From an uncultured Saprospiraceae bacterium (GTDB lineage: Bacteria > Bacteroidota > Bacteroidia > Chitinophagales > Saprospiraceae), in assembly GCA_905479665.1 (NCBI GenBank), contig CAJQNM010000052.1, positions 1 through 17,506 of the forward strand: a stretch of DNA of 17,506 bases, read 5' to 3'. The translations under genes and the position numbers were made by a program. Shown here piece by piece: positions 8,189 through 16,216 of this stretch. The notes under the pieces are model-generated. The model was not told the DNA's origin. It saw only the letters and a list, made by a program, of their open reading frames with translations, and ran no database searches. Positions within the stretch are counted from its first letter, which is position 1, and each line of letters opens with the position of its first letter.

Positions 8189-8452
8189 ATGATGGTAATT
8201 AATATCGCATATTACAGAAAAAAGGATTGGAAACGATTTATCAAGATTATTGCGGACCGTGAGAGCATGCATGATACATGGCATGATTGGCATAGGGATT
8301 TTAAAGAAACCAAAAGAGATCTAACCAGTCGAGGATTCGAGGTATTCGATTTTGTCGTAGATTTGGATGAATTAGAAGAATATTGTAGACTGAGAGGGAT
8401 AAAGAATGATGGCAAAGCTCGGGCCCAGTTTGTCAACCGAGATAGAGATTAG
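8189..8452 (+). CDS. small conserved protein of unknown function (GKARAQFV family)
   Basis: Starting at the ATG at 8189, the product is 87 residues, soluble and highly charged. It contains INIAYYRKKDWKRF, DTWHDWHRDF, VVDLDELEEYC and a C-terminal DGKARAQFV. I recognise this layout (a K/E-D-W start, a TWxxW segment, a DxDEL segment and an end motif GKARAQFV) from small hypothetical proteins in several bacterial phyla, but know of no function. A GTG at 8159 would add ten residues but would begin only 9 bases after the hairpin; the two ATGs at 8189 and 8192 are preferred. It is followed 72 bases later by the DUF6398-like gene on the same strand, which might be co-transcribed. Confidence 0.7.
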   Translation: MMVINIAYYRKKDWKRFIKIIADRESMHDTWHDWHRDFKETKRDLTSRGFEVFDFVVDLDELEEYCRLRGIKNDGKARAQFVNRDRD

Positions 8453-8524
8453 GGTTTATAAGTCGAATTTTGGAGAGAAGACTTCAAAACACATTGGCTA
8501 GATGACCCGCAGGAAACCGAACTT

Positions 8525-9028
8525 ATGGACAAAGAAGGAATAAAAAATAAAAAGAAGGCAATACTGGAATTGATCGGTACATTTTGTGTCCAAAAACTTG
8601 ATGCCGATTATAATGAGCTTTGTGAAAAGCTAATTTTGAAAATGGGAAGGAAACGAGACGTTCCCTTCCAACGAGGAAAAATTGAAATTTGGGCAGCCGC
8701 GGTAGTTTACGCAATTGGCTCCATCAATTTTTTGTTTGACAAATCATTTGAGCCATACATGACAGCCGGTGAAATAAGTGATTATTTTGGAACCAAAAGC
8801 ACTACCGTTTCAAGCAAAGCGAAGCAAATCAAGGATATGTTTGATTTGTGGTATTTCAACCCAGAATTCTCTACACAACACATGAATTCGACTAGTCCAT
8901 TCAATGATCTCGTTATGATGGATGGATTTATTGTTCCGATATCGTCAATACCAGCGGAATTACAAGCAATAGTTAAAAGGGAAAGAGCCGAAGGAAGAGA
9001 TGTGGAATTCATTACACCTCCAGAATGA
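8525..9028 (+). CDS. DUF6398-like protein
   Basis: A 167-residue cytoplasmic protein. The N-terminal two thirds contain LDADYNELCEKL, then RGKIEIWAAAVVYAIGS and INFLFDKS, which I recognise as the DUF6398 pattern. A helix-turn-helix-like segment follows, TAGEISDYFGTKSTTVSSKAKQI (about 78-100), with the spacing of a small DNA-binding helix pair. Known DUF6398 proteins have no established function. The helix-turn-helix look suggests a regulator or nucleic-acid-binding role, but this is inference. The gene ends 10 bases before the convergent stop of the response regulator at 9039, with no visible terminator between them. Confidence 0.7.
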   Translation: MDKEGIKNKKKAILELIGTFCVQKLDADYNELCEKLILKMGRKRDVPFQRGKIEIWAAAVVYAIGSINFLFDKSFEPYMTAGEISDYFGTKSTTVSSKAKQIKDMFDLWYFNPEFSTQHMNSTSPFNDLVMMDGFIVPISSIPAELQAIVKRERAEGRDVEFITPPE

Positions 9029-9038
9029 TAAATGTGCA

Positions 9039-9692
9039 TCACACCATTCTTTCCAGTACATTTTTATGCTCCATCGTCCATTTGAGGAGGCTGTTCTGGC
9101 CCTTGAGATCTAGTTTTTTGCAAACATTGGCCCGGTGATTGTCAACCGTGCGTGGAGAAATAAAAAGGTGCTCTGATATCTCTTTGGTATTGAAATTCTG
9201 ACAGATTAGGAGGACGATGTTTTTTTCTGATTGTGTGAGCAAATTAAATTGCTTCCTTGTTTGATTTATGGCATCCAAGTATTCGGATATCTCCTCTGGA
9301 TCTTCAAAGGCGGTAGAACCGATGAATTGCTTGCCTTGGTATACAGCTTCGAGACAATTTATGATTTCCTGACTAAGGCAGTCTTTGTTGATGTATCCAA
9401 GTGCTCCATAATCTAAAGCCCTTAGAAAGTAGGCCTTGTCTTTATGAAGTGTAAGAATGATGACTCTAGTAGTCAGAGACTCTTGTTGAATGATTTCAGC
9501 AATCTCAAGACCACTCATGTCTCCTAAATCTACATCCAAAATGGCAATGTCGGGTTGCCGTTTTCTTATGAATTCAAGTCCTTTTTTACCGTCTAAGAAG
9601 GTATGGATTTCGGCTGGTTGCCAATGAGCAACCAATTGACTTATGCCTTCACATATCAATGGATGATCATCTACTACAGCCACTTGAATCAC
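9039..9692 (-). CDS. NarL/LuxR-family response regulator
   Basis: A 217-residue two-domain regulator. The receiver (1-120) has the acidic pair Asp8/Asp9, phospho-acceptor Asp53 in AILDVDLGDMSG, Thr81 and Lys103 in YINKD. The LuxR-type HTH (about 150-205) includes LTQSEKNIVLL, NTKEISEHLFIS and the recognition helix PRTVDNHRANVCKKL. All phosphorylation residues are present, so it should be a normal phosphorylation-controlled DNA-binding factor. It lies 33 bases downstream of the histidine kinase on the same strand, which is the expected cognate partner (HisKA_3 kinases pair with NarL-type regulators). Likely targets include the divergent operon starting at 11927, but this is inference from position. 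Confidence 0.95.
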   Translation of the reverse strand: MIQVAVVDDHPLICEGISQLVAHWQPAEIHTFLDGKKGLEFIRKRQPDIAILDVDLGDMSGLEIAEIIQQESLTTRVIILTLHKDKAYFLRALDYGALGYINKDCLSQEIINCLEAVYQGKQFIGSTAFEDPEEISEYLDAINQTRKQFNLLTQSEKNIVLLICQNFNTKEISEHLFISPRTVDNHRANVCKKLDLKGQNSLLKWTMEHKNVLERMV

Positions 9693-9725
9693 TTCAGTTC
9701 TTGGTTTTTAGACCAAGAAAGATAG

Positions 9726-11651
9726 CTATTTATTATTTGCCTCGAGCGTTTTTAGCTTGACCGCGACGGTCGTTCCCACTTCTCTTTCCGAGTGAATCAC
9801 ATAGTTTGCATCAAGTAACCTTGCGTAAGTGGCCAATGCCGATTGACCTACTCCCTCTGATGCGTGGCTGGGATCGAAGCCAATTCCATTATCTCTTACC
9901 GTAAGGGTGTGGCTTTGAGCGTCATATTGCACGGCACATGATTTAGCGTGCGCATGTTTATGAACGTTGGTGAGCGACTCTTGGATGATGCGAAAAACAA
10001 TCAGTGTCTGACTGTCGGTCAAGAGCGGTTCAAGGTCATCCAAATCGGCATTGTAATAAGTGATAGACTTTTCAGAGAGCTTCTGGAGCATCTTTTGGAC
10101 GGCTTGGTTGAGACCGAGGCGCTGCAATTGGTACGGATACGTGTCGTAAGATACATCTCTGGTCATTTGAATAGCTCGATCTATATCTGCCAGGAGTTCC
10201 GGATTGTCTAACTCAGAGGATTTGCTTTTCAGGATGGCCAACTGTTGTCCCAACTCATCATGAAGGACGGAGGCGATATGCCGCTTATGTGACTCAAGTC
10301 GTTTTGTAGCATTGTCGGCATGCTTTCTTTCAAGTCCTAGCATATTTTGTTGATGTCTCTTGTTGTTCAAATAAAAAATGAAACCTCCGAACAACAGTAC
10401 AAGAGTCATACCGGTTGCGGCAGCGGCTATTGTCCGCTGTCGGCGCAATTCTGTCAATTCCAATTGAGCTTTCTGCTGGTCATTTTCTGATTTTAATTGA
10501 AAGTTTTCCAATTTCTTTTCTGCCTCGGCTAGATGGGCAGCATACACTTCTTGAGCTCTTGCCTCCTCCCCTATTAAAATGGAATCCGCATAGCTATATG
10601 CCAGTTCCGGTCGATTGGATTTTTTATAAATCTCATAATACTGTTTCTGAGCCAAGAGGATGTCATCTTCCAGTTTCAGTGTTTTTGACAATTGCATGGC
10701 ACTGTCCGTAAAATTTAAAGCCACCCCATACCTATTGAGTCCTGTGTAAGCTTCACTCATATGCAGATATGATTTGACCAGGTTACGGTTCACACCATTA
10801 TTCTTAGCATGAGTTATCGCTTGGGTCAAATATTCCACCGCTCTATTATAATCGCCCATGGCGGTATAGTTGGCACCCATATTGCTAAGGCTTCTGCCGA
10901 TCTGAACTTGAAAATTAATCTTACGAGCATATTCCAAAGATTGGGCATGGTAGGCGACTGCACGCTTAAGATCCCCCTTTCTTCGATAGATTGAACCACT
11001 ATTATTGTAGCTCAGAGCTAGTGCACGTTGATCATTGATATGCTCACCAAGTTCCAGGGCTTTTTCATAATAGCCGAGCGCTTCATCATCTCTCTTTGCA
11101 GCTTCTAAGTTAAGCGCCATATTTATGTAAGGACCTATCTTCTGATCTTCCCAGCCCAAACTATCATAGACCATTAATATTTCTAAAAAGGTAGACCTTG
11201 ATGCTTCAAAGTTGCCCTGGTAAAATTGAAAAAGGGCCACCGCATTTAAGGCACGATATTCCTGCGCGATATTATCTTGCTCCTGATACAACTCTATCGC
11301 GTGTTCGAGCATTTCGTATGCGGCATCGTACTGAGCGTCAATACCGTATGTAATACCTAAGAAGTGATGCATCTTGGCTAAGTAAACAACACTGTTGAGT
11401 TCCTTAGACAGCTTAATTCCCTGAAGAAAGTAATGTTCAGCCGTGTCACGATCTACCTGCTCATACATTCTTCCCAATTGAAAATAGGCCTCCAATTTAA
11501 TGGTATCAACTGGGCTGCTTCGCTGCATGAGGTACACCTTTTTTACTGAATCTTGCTGCGCATGCATCGCCCAGGAGCTGAGGCAACCGCATAGCAAAAT
11601 CATGCACCCGAGTCGGGCCGTGTACTCCAACTGAAATAGGATCATCCTCAT
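9726..11651 (-). CDS. TPR-sensor histidine kinase (HisKA_3 type)
   Basis: From the ATG at 11651 the protein is 641 residues. A signal peptide (1-31, ending AMHAQ) leads to a periplasmic array of tetratricopeptide repeats (about 50-340), e.g. NMALNLEAAKRDDEALGYYE, YNNSGSIYRRKGDLKRAV and GANYTAMGDYNRAVEYL. An amphipathic coiled coil (about 360-405) precedes one membrane helix (about 408-428). The kinase core has His464 in VLHDELGQQLA, N-box Asn562 in ESLTNVHKHAHA, Asp587 in DNGIGF and a GVGQSAL lid. This is the common TPR plus HisKA_3 architecture of Bacteroidota; the TPR part probably binds a protein or peptide ligand. An in-frame ATG at 11723 would add 24 residues with an extra hydrophobic stretch; I prefer the shorter start because it begins right before the signal peptide. 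It forms an operon with the response regulator and is divergent from the exported-protein operon. Confidence 0.93.
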   Translation of the reverse strand: MRMILFQLEYTARLGCMILLCGCLSSWAMHAQQDSVKKVYLMQRSSPVDTIKLEAYFQLGRMYEQVDRDTAEHYFLQGIKLSKELNSVVYLAKMHHFLGITYGIDAQYDAAYEMLEHAIELYQEQDNIAQEYRALNAVALFQFYQGNFEASRSTFLEILMVYDSLGWEDQKIGPYINMALNLEAAKRDDEALGYYEKALELGEHINDQRALALSYNNSGSIYRRKGDLKRAVAYHAQSLEYARKINFQVQIGRSLSNMGANYTAMGDYNRAVEYLTQAITHAKNNGVNRNLVKSYLHMSEAYTGLNRYGVALNFTDSAMQLSKTLKLEDDILLAQKQYYEIYKKSNRPELAYSYADSILIGEEARAQEVYAAHLAEAEKKLENFQLKSENDQQKAQLELTELRRQRTIAAAATGMTLVLLFGGFIFYLNNKRHQQNMLGLERKHADNATKRLESHKRHIASVLHDELGQQLAILKSKSSELDNPELLADIDRAIQMTRDVSYDTYPYQLQRLGLNQAVQKMLQKLSEKSITYYNADLDDLEPLLTDSQTLIVFRIIQESLTNVHKHAHAKSCAVQYDAQSHTLTVRDNGIGFDPSHASEGVGQSALATYARLLDANYVIHSEREVGTTVAVKLKTLEANNK

Positions 11652-11732
11652 GTTTACAAATATCCAAATAAACAAGTAAGTCAAAAAATGAGTACTACTA
11701 CCTATTTTTTGCCAAAGCGGCATCGATTACTT

Positions 11733-11918
11733 TTGAATCAATCATTGAGTCCACTCCGAAAGCAGGCAATCTTCACAAAAAGAGTTGATTTGGATGAGAT
11801 TTTTATTTTTCGAGATTCGGTGATGCCTGAGTATCAGCTAATTGAGAAAAATGAAAATATCGCCAAAAGAAGCTTTTTTGATTTTGTTTGTTTCCGGAGT
11901 GGACTCATCATTCAATCT
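11733..11918. repeat. imperfect inverted repeat in the divergent control region
   Basis: TGAGTCCACTCCG at 11746-11758 is exactly the reverse complement of CGGAGTGGACTCA at 11895-11907. Outside this 13-bp core both arms also carry TTGAAT (11733-11738, and as ATTCAA at 11910-11915), separated from the core by different short spacers, and both continue inward with an A-rich stretch. About 136 bases lie between the cores. The region separates the kinase start from the start of the stand-alone HTH. The arms could be paired operator sites, borders of an invertible promoter, or a long hairpin in the leader. Confidence 0.5.
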
Positions 11919-11926
11919 TCGACAGC

Positions 11927-12142
11927 ATGCAATCAGTACGACCAATATCACACCGCGAAAGTGAAATATTGCAATTGCTAGCACATGGCTTGAGTAGCAG
12001 TGAAATTGCACAGAGACTTTACATCAGCTTTGACACCGTTCACACGCACAGAAGAAATCTCATGCGCAAAATGGAAGCAAAAAATAGTGCGCACTTGATC
12101 AGCTTAGGATTTAGGGCAAGAATTATTCAATTAGAAAATTAA
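11927..12142 (+). CDS. stand-alone LuxR-type HTH regulator, first gene of the exported-protein operon
   Basis: From the ATG at 11927 the product is 71 residues and consists of little more than a LuxR/NarL DNA-binding domain: PISHRESEILQLLAHGLSS, SEIAQRLYIS, recognition helix FDTVHTHRRNLMRKM, then SAHLISLGFRARII. There is no receiver domain. The frame opens only at 11882 and a TTG at 11888 would add 13 residues without a domain. Stand-alone HTHs of this size occur in Bacteroidota. It ends 3 bases before the next ATG, so it is very likely translated with the three exported proteins and may control their operon. The 13-bp inverted-repeat arm at 11895-11907 lies 19 bases upstream of the ATG, a good position for autoregulation (inference). 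Confidence 0.85.
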   Translation: MQSVRPISHRESEILQLLAHGLSSSEIAQRLYISFDTVHTHRRNLMRKMEAKNSAHLISLGFRARIIQLEN

Positions 12143-12145
12143 AAA

Positions 12146-12652
12146 ATGAAGTTTACAACACTTTTGGTACTGGTATCTCTTTCAGGTGCACTATTCGGAC
12201 AGGCTTTTGATGATCAAGGGTGCACGGGCGCCGTGGGAGATGTTAAGTACTCCGTACTATCACCTCAGGATTTTGAGAATGAAAATGGAGATTGTTGGAT
12301 CTTTATGGATGGCTCTGCGATGAGTAGTAGCAATCGATTATTTTCCTACACGGGCTGGACACACATACCTGATGCCCGTGGCTTCTTCATAAGGTCGCTT
12401 GATACACGAACCAGTAGCAGGGTCGATGTAGACCGTTCGGGCAGCGAAGAGCCAGGCCATGTACAGTATCACCAGATAAAGGCCCATCGCCATGGATTGG
12501 CACCACAAGTAGTAGCCGCCTTCGGAAATGCAATCCCGGGGGCAAATGGCGGCGATGGAGCTGCAACGCTGTTGAGTAGAACCGCCTTTGAAGGAGGAAA
12601 TGAAACACGACCATCAAATATCATACTCTATACATACATCAGAATAGATTGA
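12146..12652 (+). CDS. secreted phage tail-collar-like protein
   Basis: A 168-residue protein with a signal peptide (1-18, MKFTTLLVLVSLSGALFG, cleaved before QAF). The mature part follows the layout of the phage tail collar/microcystin-dependent protein family: GDVKYSVL (31-38), GDCWIFMDGSAMS (48-60) in place of the usual 'GWLLCDG' segment, PDARGFFIRSLD (75-86), EPGHVQYHQIKAHRHG (102-117) with the usual His-rich stretch, and GNETRPSNIILYTYIRI (151-167) at the end. These proteins are usually trimeric fibre tips or collars; there are no other phage structural genes here, and the signal peptide points to export from a bacterial cell. Two cysteines (26 and 50) remain in the mature form. The homology is recognised from motif order, not from a search. 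It is second in a four-gene operon. Confidence 0.75.
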   Translation: MKFTTLLVLVSLSGALFGQAFDDQGCTGAVGDVKYSVLSPQDFENENGDCWIFMDGSAMSSSNRLFSYTGWTHIPDARGFFIRSLDTRTSSRVDVDRSGSEEPGHVQYHQIKAHRHGLAPQVVAAFGNAIPGANGGDGAATLLSRTAFEGGNETRPSNIILYTYIRID

Positions 12653-12657
12653 GATTC

Positions 12658-15600
12658 ATGAGATTAACACTAGCTATTATACTTTTTCCACTTGTCGCTT
12701 TTGGGCAGGAGCAATGCAATAGACTATTCTATCTGTTGGATCCGGTAAATATGTCCATCGGAACGCAGTCTTTAATCATCGAAGAGATTAATGATTGCCT
12801 TCAGTCACAATTTCCACCGAACCAGGTACCGACCATTTATGACAAGTACTATCGAGGTTTGACAAGTGATCTGAACGCTCAGGTAGCGACTGCTTTTGAT
12901 GATCCATTTGACATGCTGGATCAAAACAATCAGGGCATTAGCCAGCTTTCAAATATCAATCTAAGTACTGCCACCCTAGATCCAAGGCCGATCATTTCAT
13001 TATCACCTGAAGATCAAAAAGGAATACAAGGCACAGGCCAATCTCCGAGCATCAATGACCAGTACATACGACTTTTAGGAAATCTTTCAGATGATTTCTT
13101 CATCGGGCTATTTGATGAAATGCCACAAGAACTGTCCCATCTCATTTGGGAAGCCGGTGCGAGAAAACTAGCTTGGTATGGTGCATTAAACAGAGACCTG
13201 TTTCAAGAAGCTAGCACACGATCAGATTCCACTAATTATCTTCATAAAAACATACATCGCCCGATCGGAAACAGAGTCGGTACCGACCGGTATACTACCT
13301 ACTCAAGGCTCACCATGAGCTATATACTAGCCAATATTCATCAAGTAGATTCTGTGTTGCAATCCGCAAACTTTTTAGCCGAAGCACAACAATCCATCAA
13401 TAATAGTAATTCTTCCTTCGCAGAAACTGCAGATAGTGTATTTATTAAAGCCAACGATGAATATTCAGATTATCGGGATAGTACGATGAACGCTTTTGCA
13501 GAAAGCTGGTCTCAGCTCGTTGAAAACACGCTTTTAAATTTGGATAGAATTGAAATCATTCAGGCATATTTTTCAGGCATCTCCATCCAAATGCAGTCAA
13601 TTGCAAATAGTATAGCATCGGACTCAACCAATGAGCAACTACGCAATGATCATTTTGAGCTACTCAATAAATCCATACTGGGTAAAGATTATGTAGATGC
13701 CTATCTCAAAGGCAATTTAGACGTTCAGGCTTTTGTGCGTGAACTACGGGCTTTGGGCATTGATGATCCACAAGTACTGATGGCAGCAGAGGGTCTAAGG
13801 ACAACGGAAGATATTACGGCTGTGTTGAACTTTGAAAATTCATTTTCGAAATTAAAGAAAGGATTCTCTGAAGGTGCTCCCTCTGTCATCGCTGGAACAA
13901 CCTTTGGATCGATTGCAGTGGCAGGTGGAATATTGGGAGTGCGAAAGACCTTGAAGGATGCAGGTGGCATTAAGAAGCTCTTTCGTGATCGCCAAAAGAG
14001 AAAGGCAATTTTCAAAGCCGGATTGTCAGGATTTGCTAAAATGGGCGCTCGCCTGGTGAGTGGTTTTATTGCCAGTCAATTACTGGGTGATATATTGCAA
14101 GAACAAGTGACCAAACCCATATTGGAGCAAATGGATATACTAAGGCAAGAAATGAATGCAAGATTTAGTGTCATTGATCAAAAGCTAAATCAAATTGTAA
14201 AGATCCAACTAAAAACATCTGAGCTTGTACTCGATGGCATTCAATTCAATCGTGAAATCATGCAGTATCAATTCAACAATATAAATATTCAACTCGATGA
14301 CATACTGGACAATCAATCTCAGATGATTTCACAGCTGCAAAACCTACTGGTTTCAGAACTCAATCTCTGTCCGGGAGCAGCGGCCGATATTATAGCAACC
14401 AACCCACTCAACCGGTACAGTGACTTGATCACTGGTTTTAATAATATTTCGGGAGCAAGTGACTGCATTTCAGGGCTAAGGATCGCATTGGATGGCACCT
14501 TGGATAATAGTGCTTGTGCGGACATAAGTAAATTTGTAGTAACACCCAGTTCTCCCTATGCCATTCAGGAATTGGATAACTTCGAGAAAGCCGCAGAGTT
14601 ATTTAAGGTTCTTTACAGTGGTAATCAATCTCAACAAGCACAAAATTTATTGATACACCTAGGCGATATGAATTCTTTGAATTGGATCGAATCATATGTC
14701 AATAAAGAATCATATGACTTTGGAATCGAGAGCAGTGAGATGCTTCTGCGGACAAACTACGTGGATGTTACCAGACTTTCAAAAATCATTTCCTACTATA
14801 CTATTTTTCAACCATACATCGAAGTATTTACCTCCAGCAATAACACAGCACCTCTTTCCGTGGAGGACTACCTTGCGCTAGCCGAAACGGATCGCAACAC
14901 AAGGATCAACTCCAATAAACGGCACATCGACAACCTGTTGTGCATCGTAAATATTGCAATCGCCCAGCAGGCCTTGATCAGTGGGCACTCCCTGATAGAG
15001 AACATTTATGAAATCATACACAAAGCTGAATATGATGGTACTGTCATCAACTATAATACAGAGGTGATTCCCATCAGGCAATTTGTGGTCGATATGTTGC
15101 ATCAGAATCCGCTATTGGCGTCCAATTTTGCCACGTACACTATCAATAAACACATGCGATTTAGTGAGCGCAACACCAGTAAAATGGGGCTAGAATCTGA
15201 CGATAAGGTGAGGAATGGTGATTTTGATTTTGGGCCGGTGGGTTTCTTCTCGATGTATCCCTATTTGAGGCACTTTTCCACGGACCAGGCACATTCTGTG
15301 TATTCCATCAATACAAGTCCCAGGAATTTTTCGGGCGGTTTTGAGGATTTTGGTGATCGTACCTCGGGGAGTGGCAATATGCTCATAGTTGATCCAGGAG
15401 GTGCTGGAGATGTCGCCTGGGAAAACAGTGTAACGCTGGCGGGTGGTCGTACGTATGATTTCAAATTTAGCTATACATGTGTTACAGATGAAGCCCTATT
15501 TACACAAGATAGTGATCGACAGATCAGTTTTGCGCTCAATGGTCAAAATATTCAAATATATAATGTAGGAATAAACCCTGGGCTGTGGAGAGATGTAACC

Positions 15601-16206
15601 TATGAATTTACCGTACCAGAAACCAAAACCTATCAGTTTCAACTATTATTTGAAGGGACAATGTTCCCCTCGAATATCAGGGGACAATTTGCGCTTGATG
15701 CTATTAGTCTTCGCAATAAACTCAACCCAGGGCAATCAATCCAGAACCACAAGACGAGAGATCTCTTGAACCGGGATGTTTTATACACTTTTGGATATGA
15801 CAATACGGGAGGTGTATCCTATCCCCTTGAGGAAGATACCATCATTTATGGTTTAAATTCCATTTCCGCTGATACCAATGAATTGAAATCGATTACCACT
15901 CCTAATATTTTAAAGTACGGAAAGCAGTCCGTAGGTGGAGTAGATGTTGTAACACTACTAGTGGCGGCCGAATCAGGTTGTAGTACTTCGGTTGGTGGTA
16001 TCCAGTGCTCGGCAGTGATACCATTTCCCCCATTCGAGCAGGTTATAAGTAATGACTTGAAATATTCAGAAGCGTATCAAGTGATGGATGCTCAGAGGCA
16101 GAAAGTATATGATCTGCATACGAATATTCATTTACCCAGCTATTATCAAAATGACTGGATTAGCAAGCAATTGTACAAAGTAATTTTACTGGAAAATGCC
16201 AAGTAA
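12658..16206 (+). CDS. very large secreted protein with hydrophobic hairpin and C-terminal jelly-roll-like module, function unknown
   Basis: From the ATG at 12658 the protein has 1182 residues; a TTG at 12649 overlapping the previous stop would add three. A signal peptide (1-16, ending LVAFG before QEQ) marks export. Residues about 60-400 look alpha-helical. Two hydrophobic segments, about 410-428 (VIAGTTFGSIAVAGGILGV) and about 464-480 (ARLVSGFIASQLLGDIL), flank a basic linker rich in Lys/Arg (RKTLKD, KKLFRDRQKRKAIFK). A predicted coiled coil follows (about 485-560, ILRQEMNARFSVIDQKL and onward). Residues about 851-1022 resemble a carbohydrate-binding-like jelly roll: RNGDFDFGPVGFF, VAWENSVTLAGGRTYDFKF and GQFALDAISLR. 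The last 160 residues are unassigned, and no type IX sorting domain is visible. I do not recognise the family. The hairpin plus coiled coil recalls alpha-helical pore-forming proteins, but this is only architecture. Confidence 0.85.
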   Translation: MRLTLAIILFPLVAFGQEQCNRLFYLLDPVNMSIGTQSLIIEEINDCLQSQFPPNQVPTIYDKYYRGLTSDLNAQVATAFDDPFDMLDQNNQGISQLSNINLSTATLDPRPIISLSPEDQKGIQGTGQSPSINDQYIRLLGNLSDDFFIGLFDEMPQELSHLIWEAGARKLAWYGALNRDLFQEASTRSDSTNYLHKNIHRPIGNRVGTDRYTTYSRLTMSYILANIHQVDSVLQSANFLAEAQQSINNSNSSFAETADSVFIKANDEYSDYRDSTMNAFAESWSQLVENTLLNLDRIEIIQAYFSGISIQMQSIANSIASDSTNEQLRNDHFELLNKSILGKDYVDAYLKGNLDVQAFVRELRALGIDDPQVLMAAEGLRTTEDITAVLNFENSFSKLKKGFSEGAPSVIAGTTFGSIAVAGGILGVRKTLKDAGGIKKLFRDRQKRKAIFKAGLSGFAKMGARLVSGFIASQLLGDILQEQVTKPILEQMDILRQEMNARFSVIDQKLNQIVKIQLKTSELVLDGIQFNREIMQYQFNNINIQLDDILDNQSQMISQLQNLLVSELNLCPGAAADIIATNPLNRYSDLITGFNNISGASDCISGLRIALDGTLDNSACADISKFVVTPSSPYAIQELDNFEKAAELFKVLYSGNQSQQAQNLLIHLGDMNSLNWIESYVNKESYDFGIESSEMLLRTNYVDVTRLSKIISYYTIFQPYIEVFTSSNNTAPLSVEDYLALAETDRNTRINSNKRHIDNLLCIVNIAIAQQALISGHSLIENIYEIIHKAEYDGTVINYNTEVIPIRQFVVDMLHQNPLLASNFATYTINKHMRFSERNTSKMGLESDDKVRNGDFDFGPVGFFSMYPYLRHFSTDQAHSVYSINTSPRNFSGGFEDFGDRTSGSGNMLIVDPGGAGDVAWENSVTLAGGRTYDFKFSYTCVTDEALFTQDSDRQISFALNGQNIQIYNVGINPGLWRDVTYEFTVPETKTYQFQLLFEGTMFPSNIRGQFALDAISLRNKLNPGQSIQNHKTRDLLNRDVLYTFGYDNTGGVSYPLEEDTIIYGLNSISADTNELKSITTPNILKYGKQSVGGVDVVTLLVAAESGCSTSVGGIQCSAVIPFPPFEQVISNDLKYSEAYQVMDAQRQKVYDLHTNIHLPSYYQNDWISKQLYKVILLENAK

Positions 16207-16216
16207 ATAAAAACTG

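Noticed and set aside
11652..11690. TTG...GATATTTG resembling a -33/-7 promoter just before the kinase start
   Set aside because: It would place the transcription start at or next to the ATG, and it overlaps the possible longer coding start, so it is not a safe call.
11688..11981. 97-codon plus-strand frame overlapping the start of the HTH gene, considered as a lost receiver domain
   Set aside because: The translation has none of the receiver features (acidic pair, LDxxMP-like Asp, KP), and the HTH frame is closed by a stop at 11879-11881.
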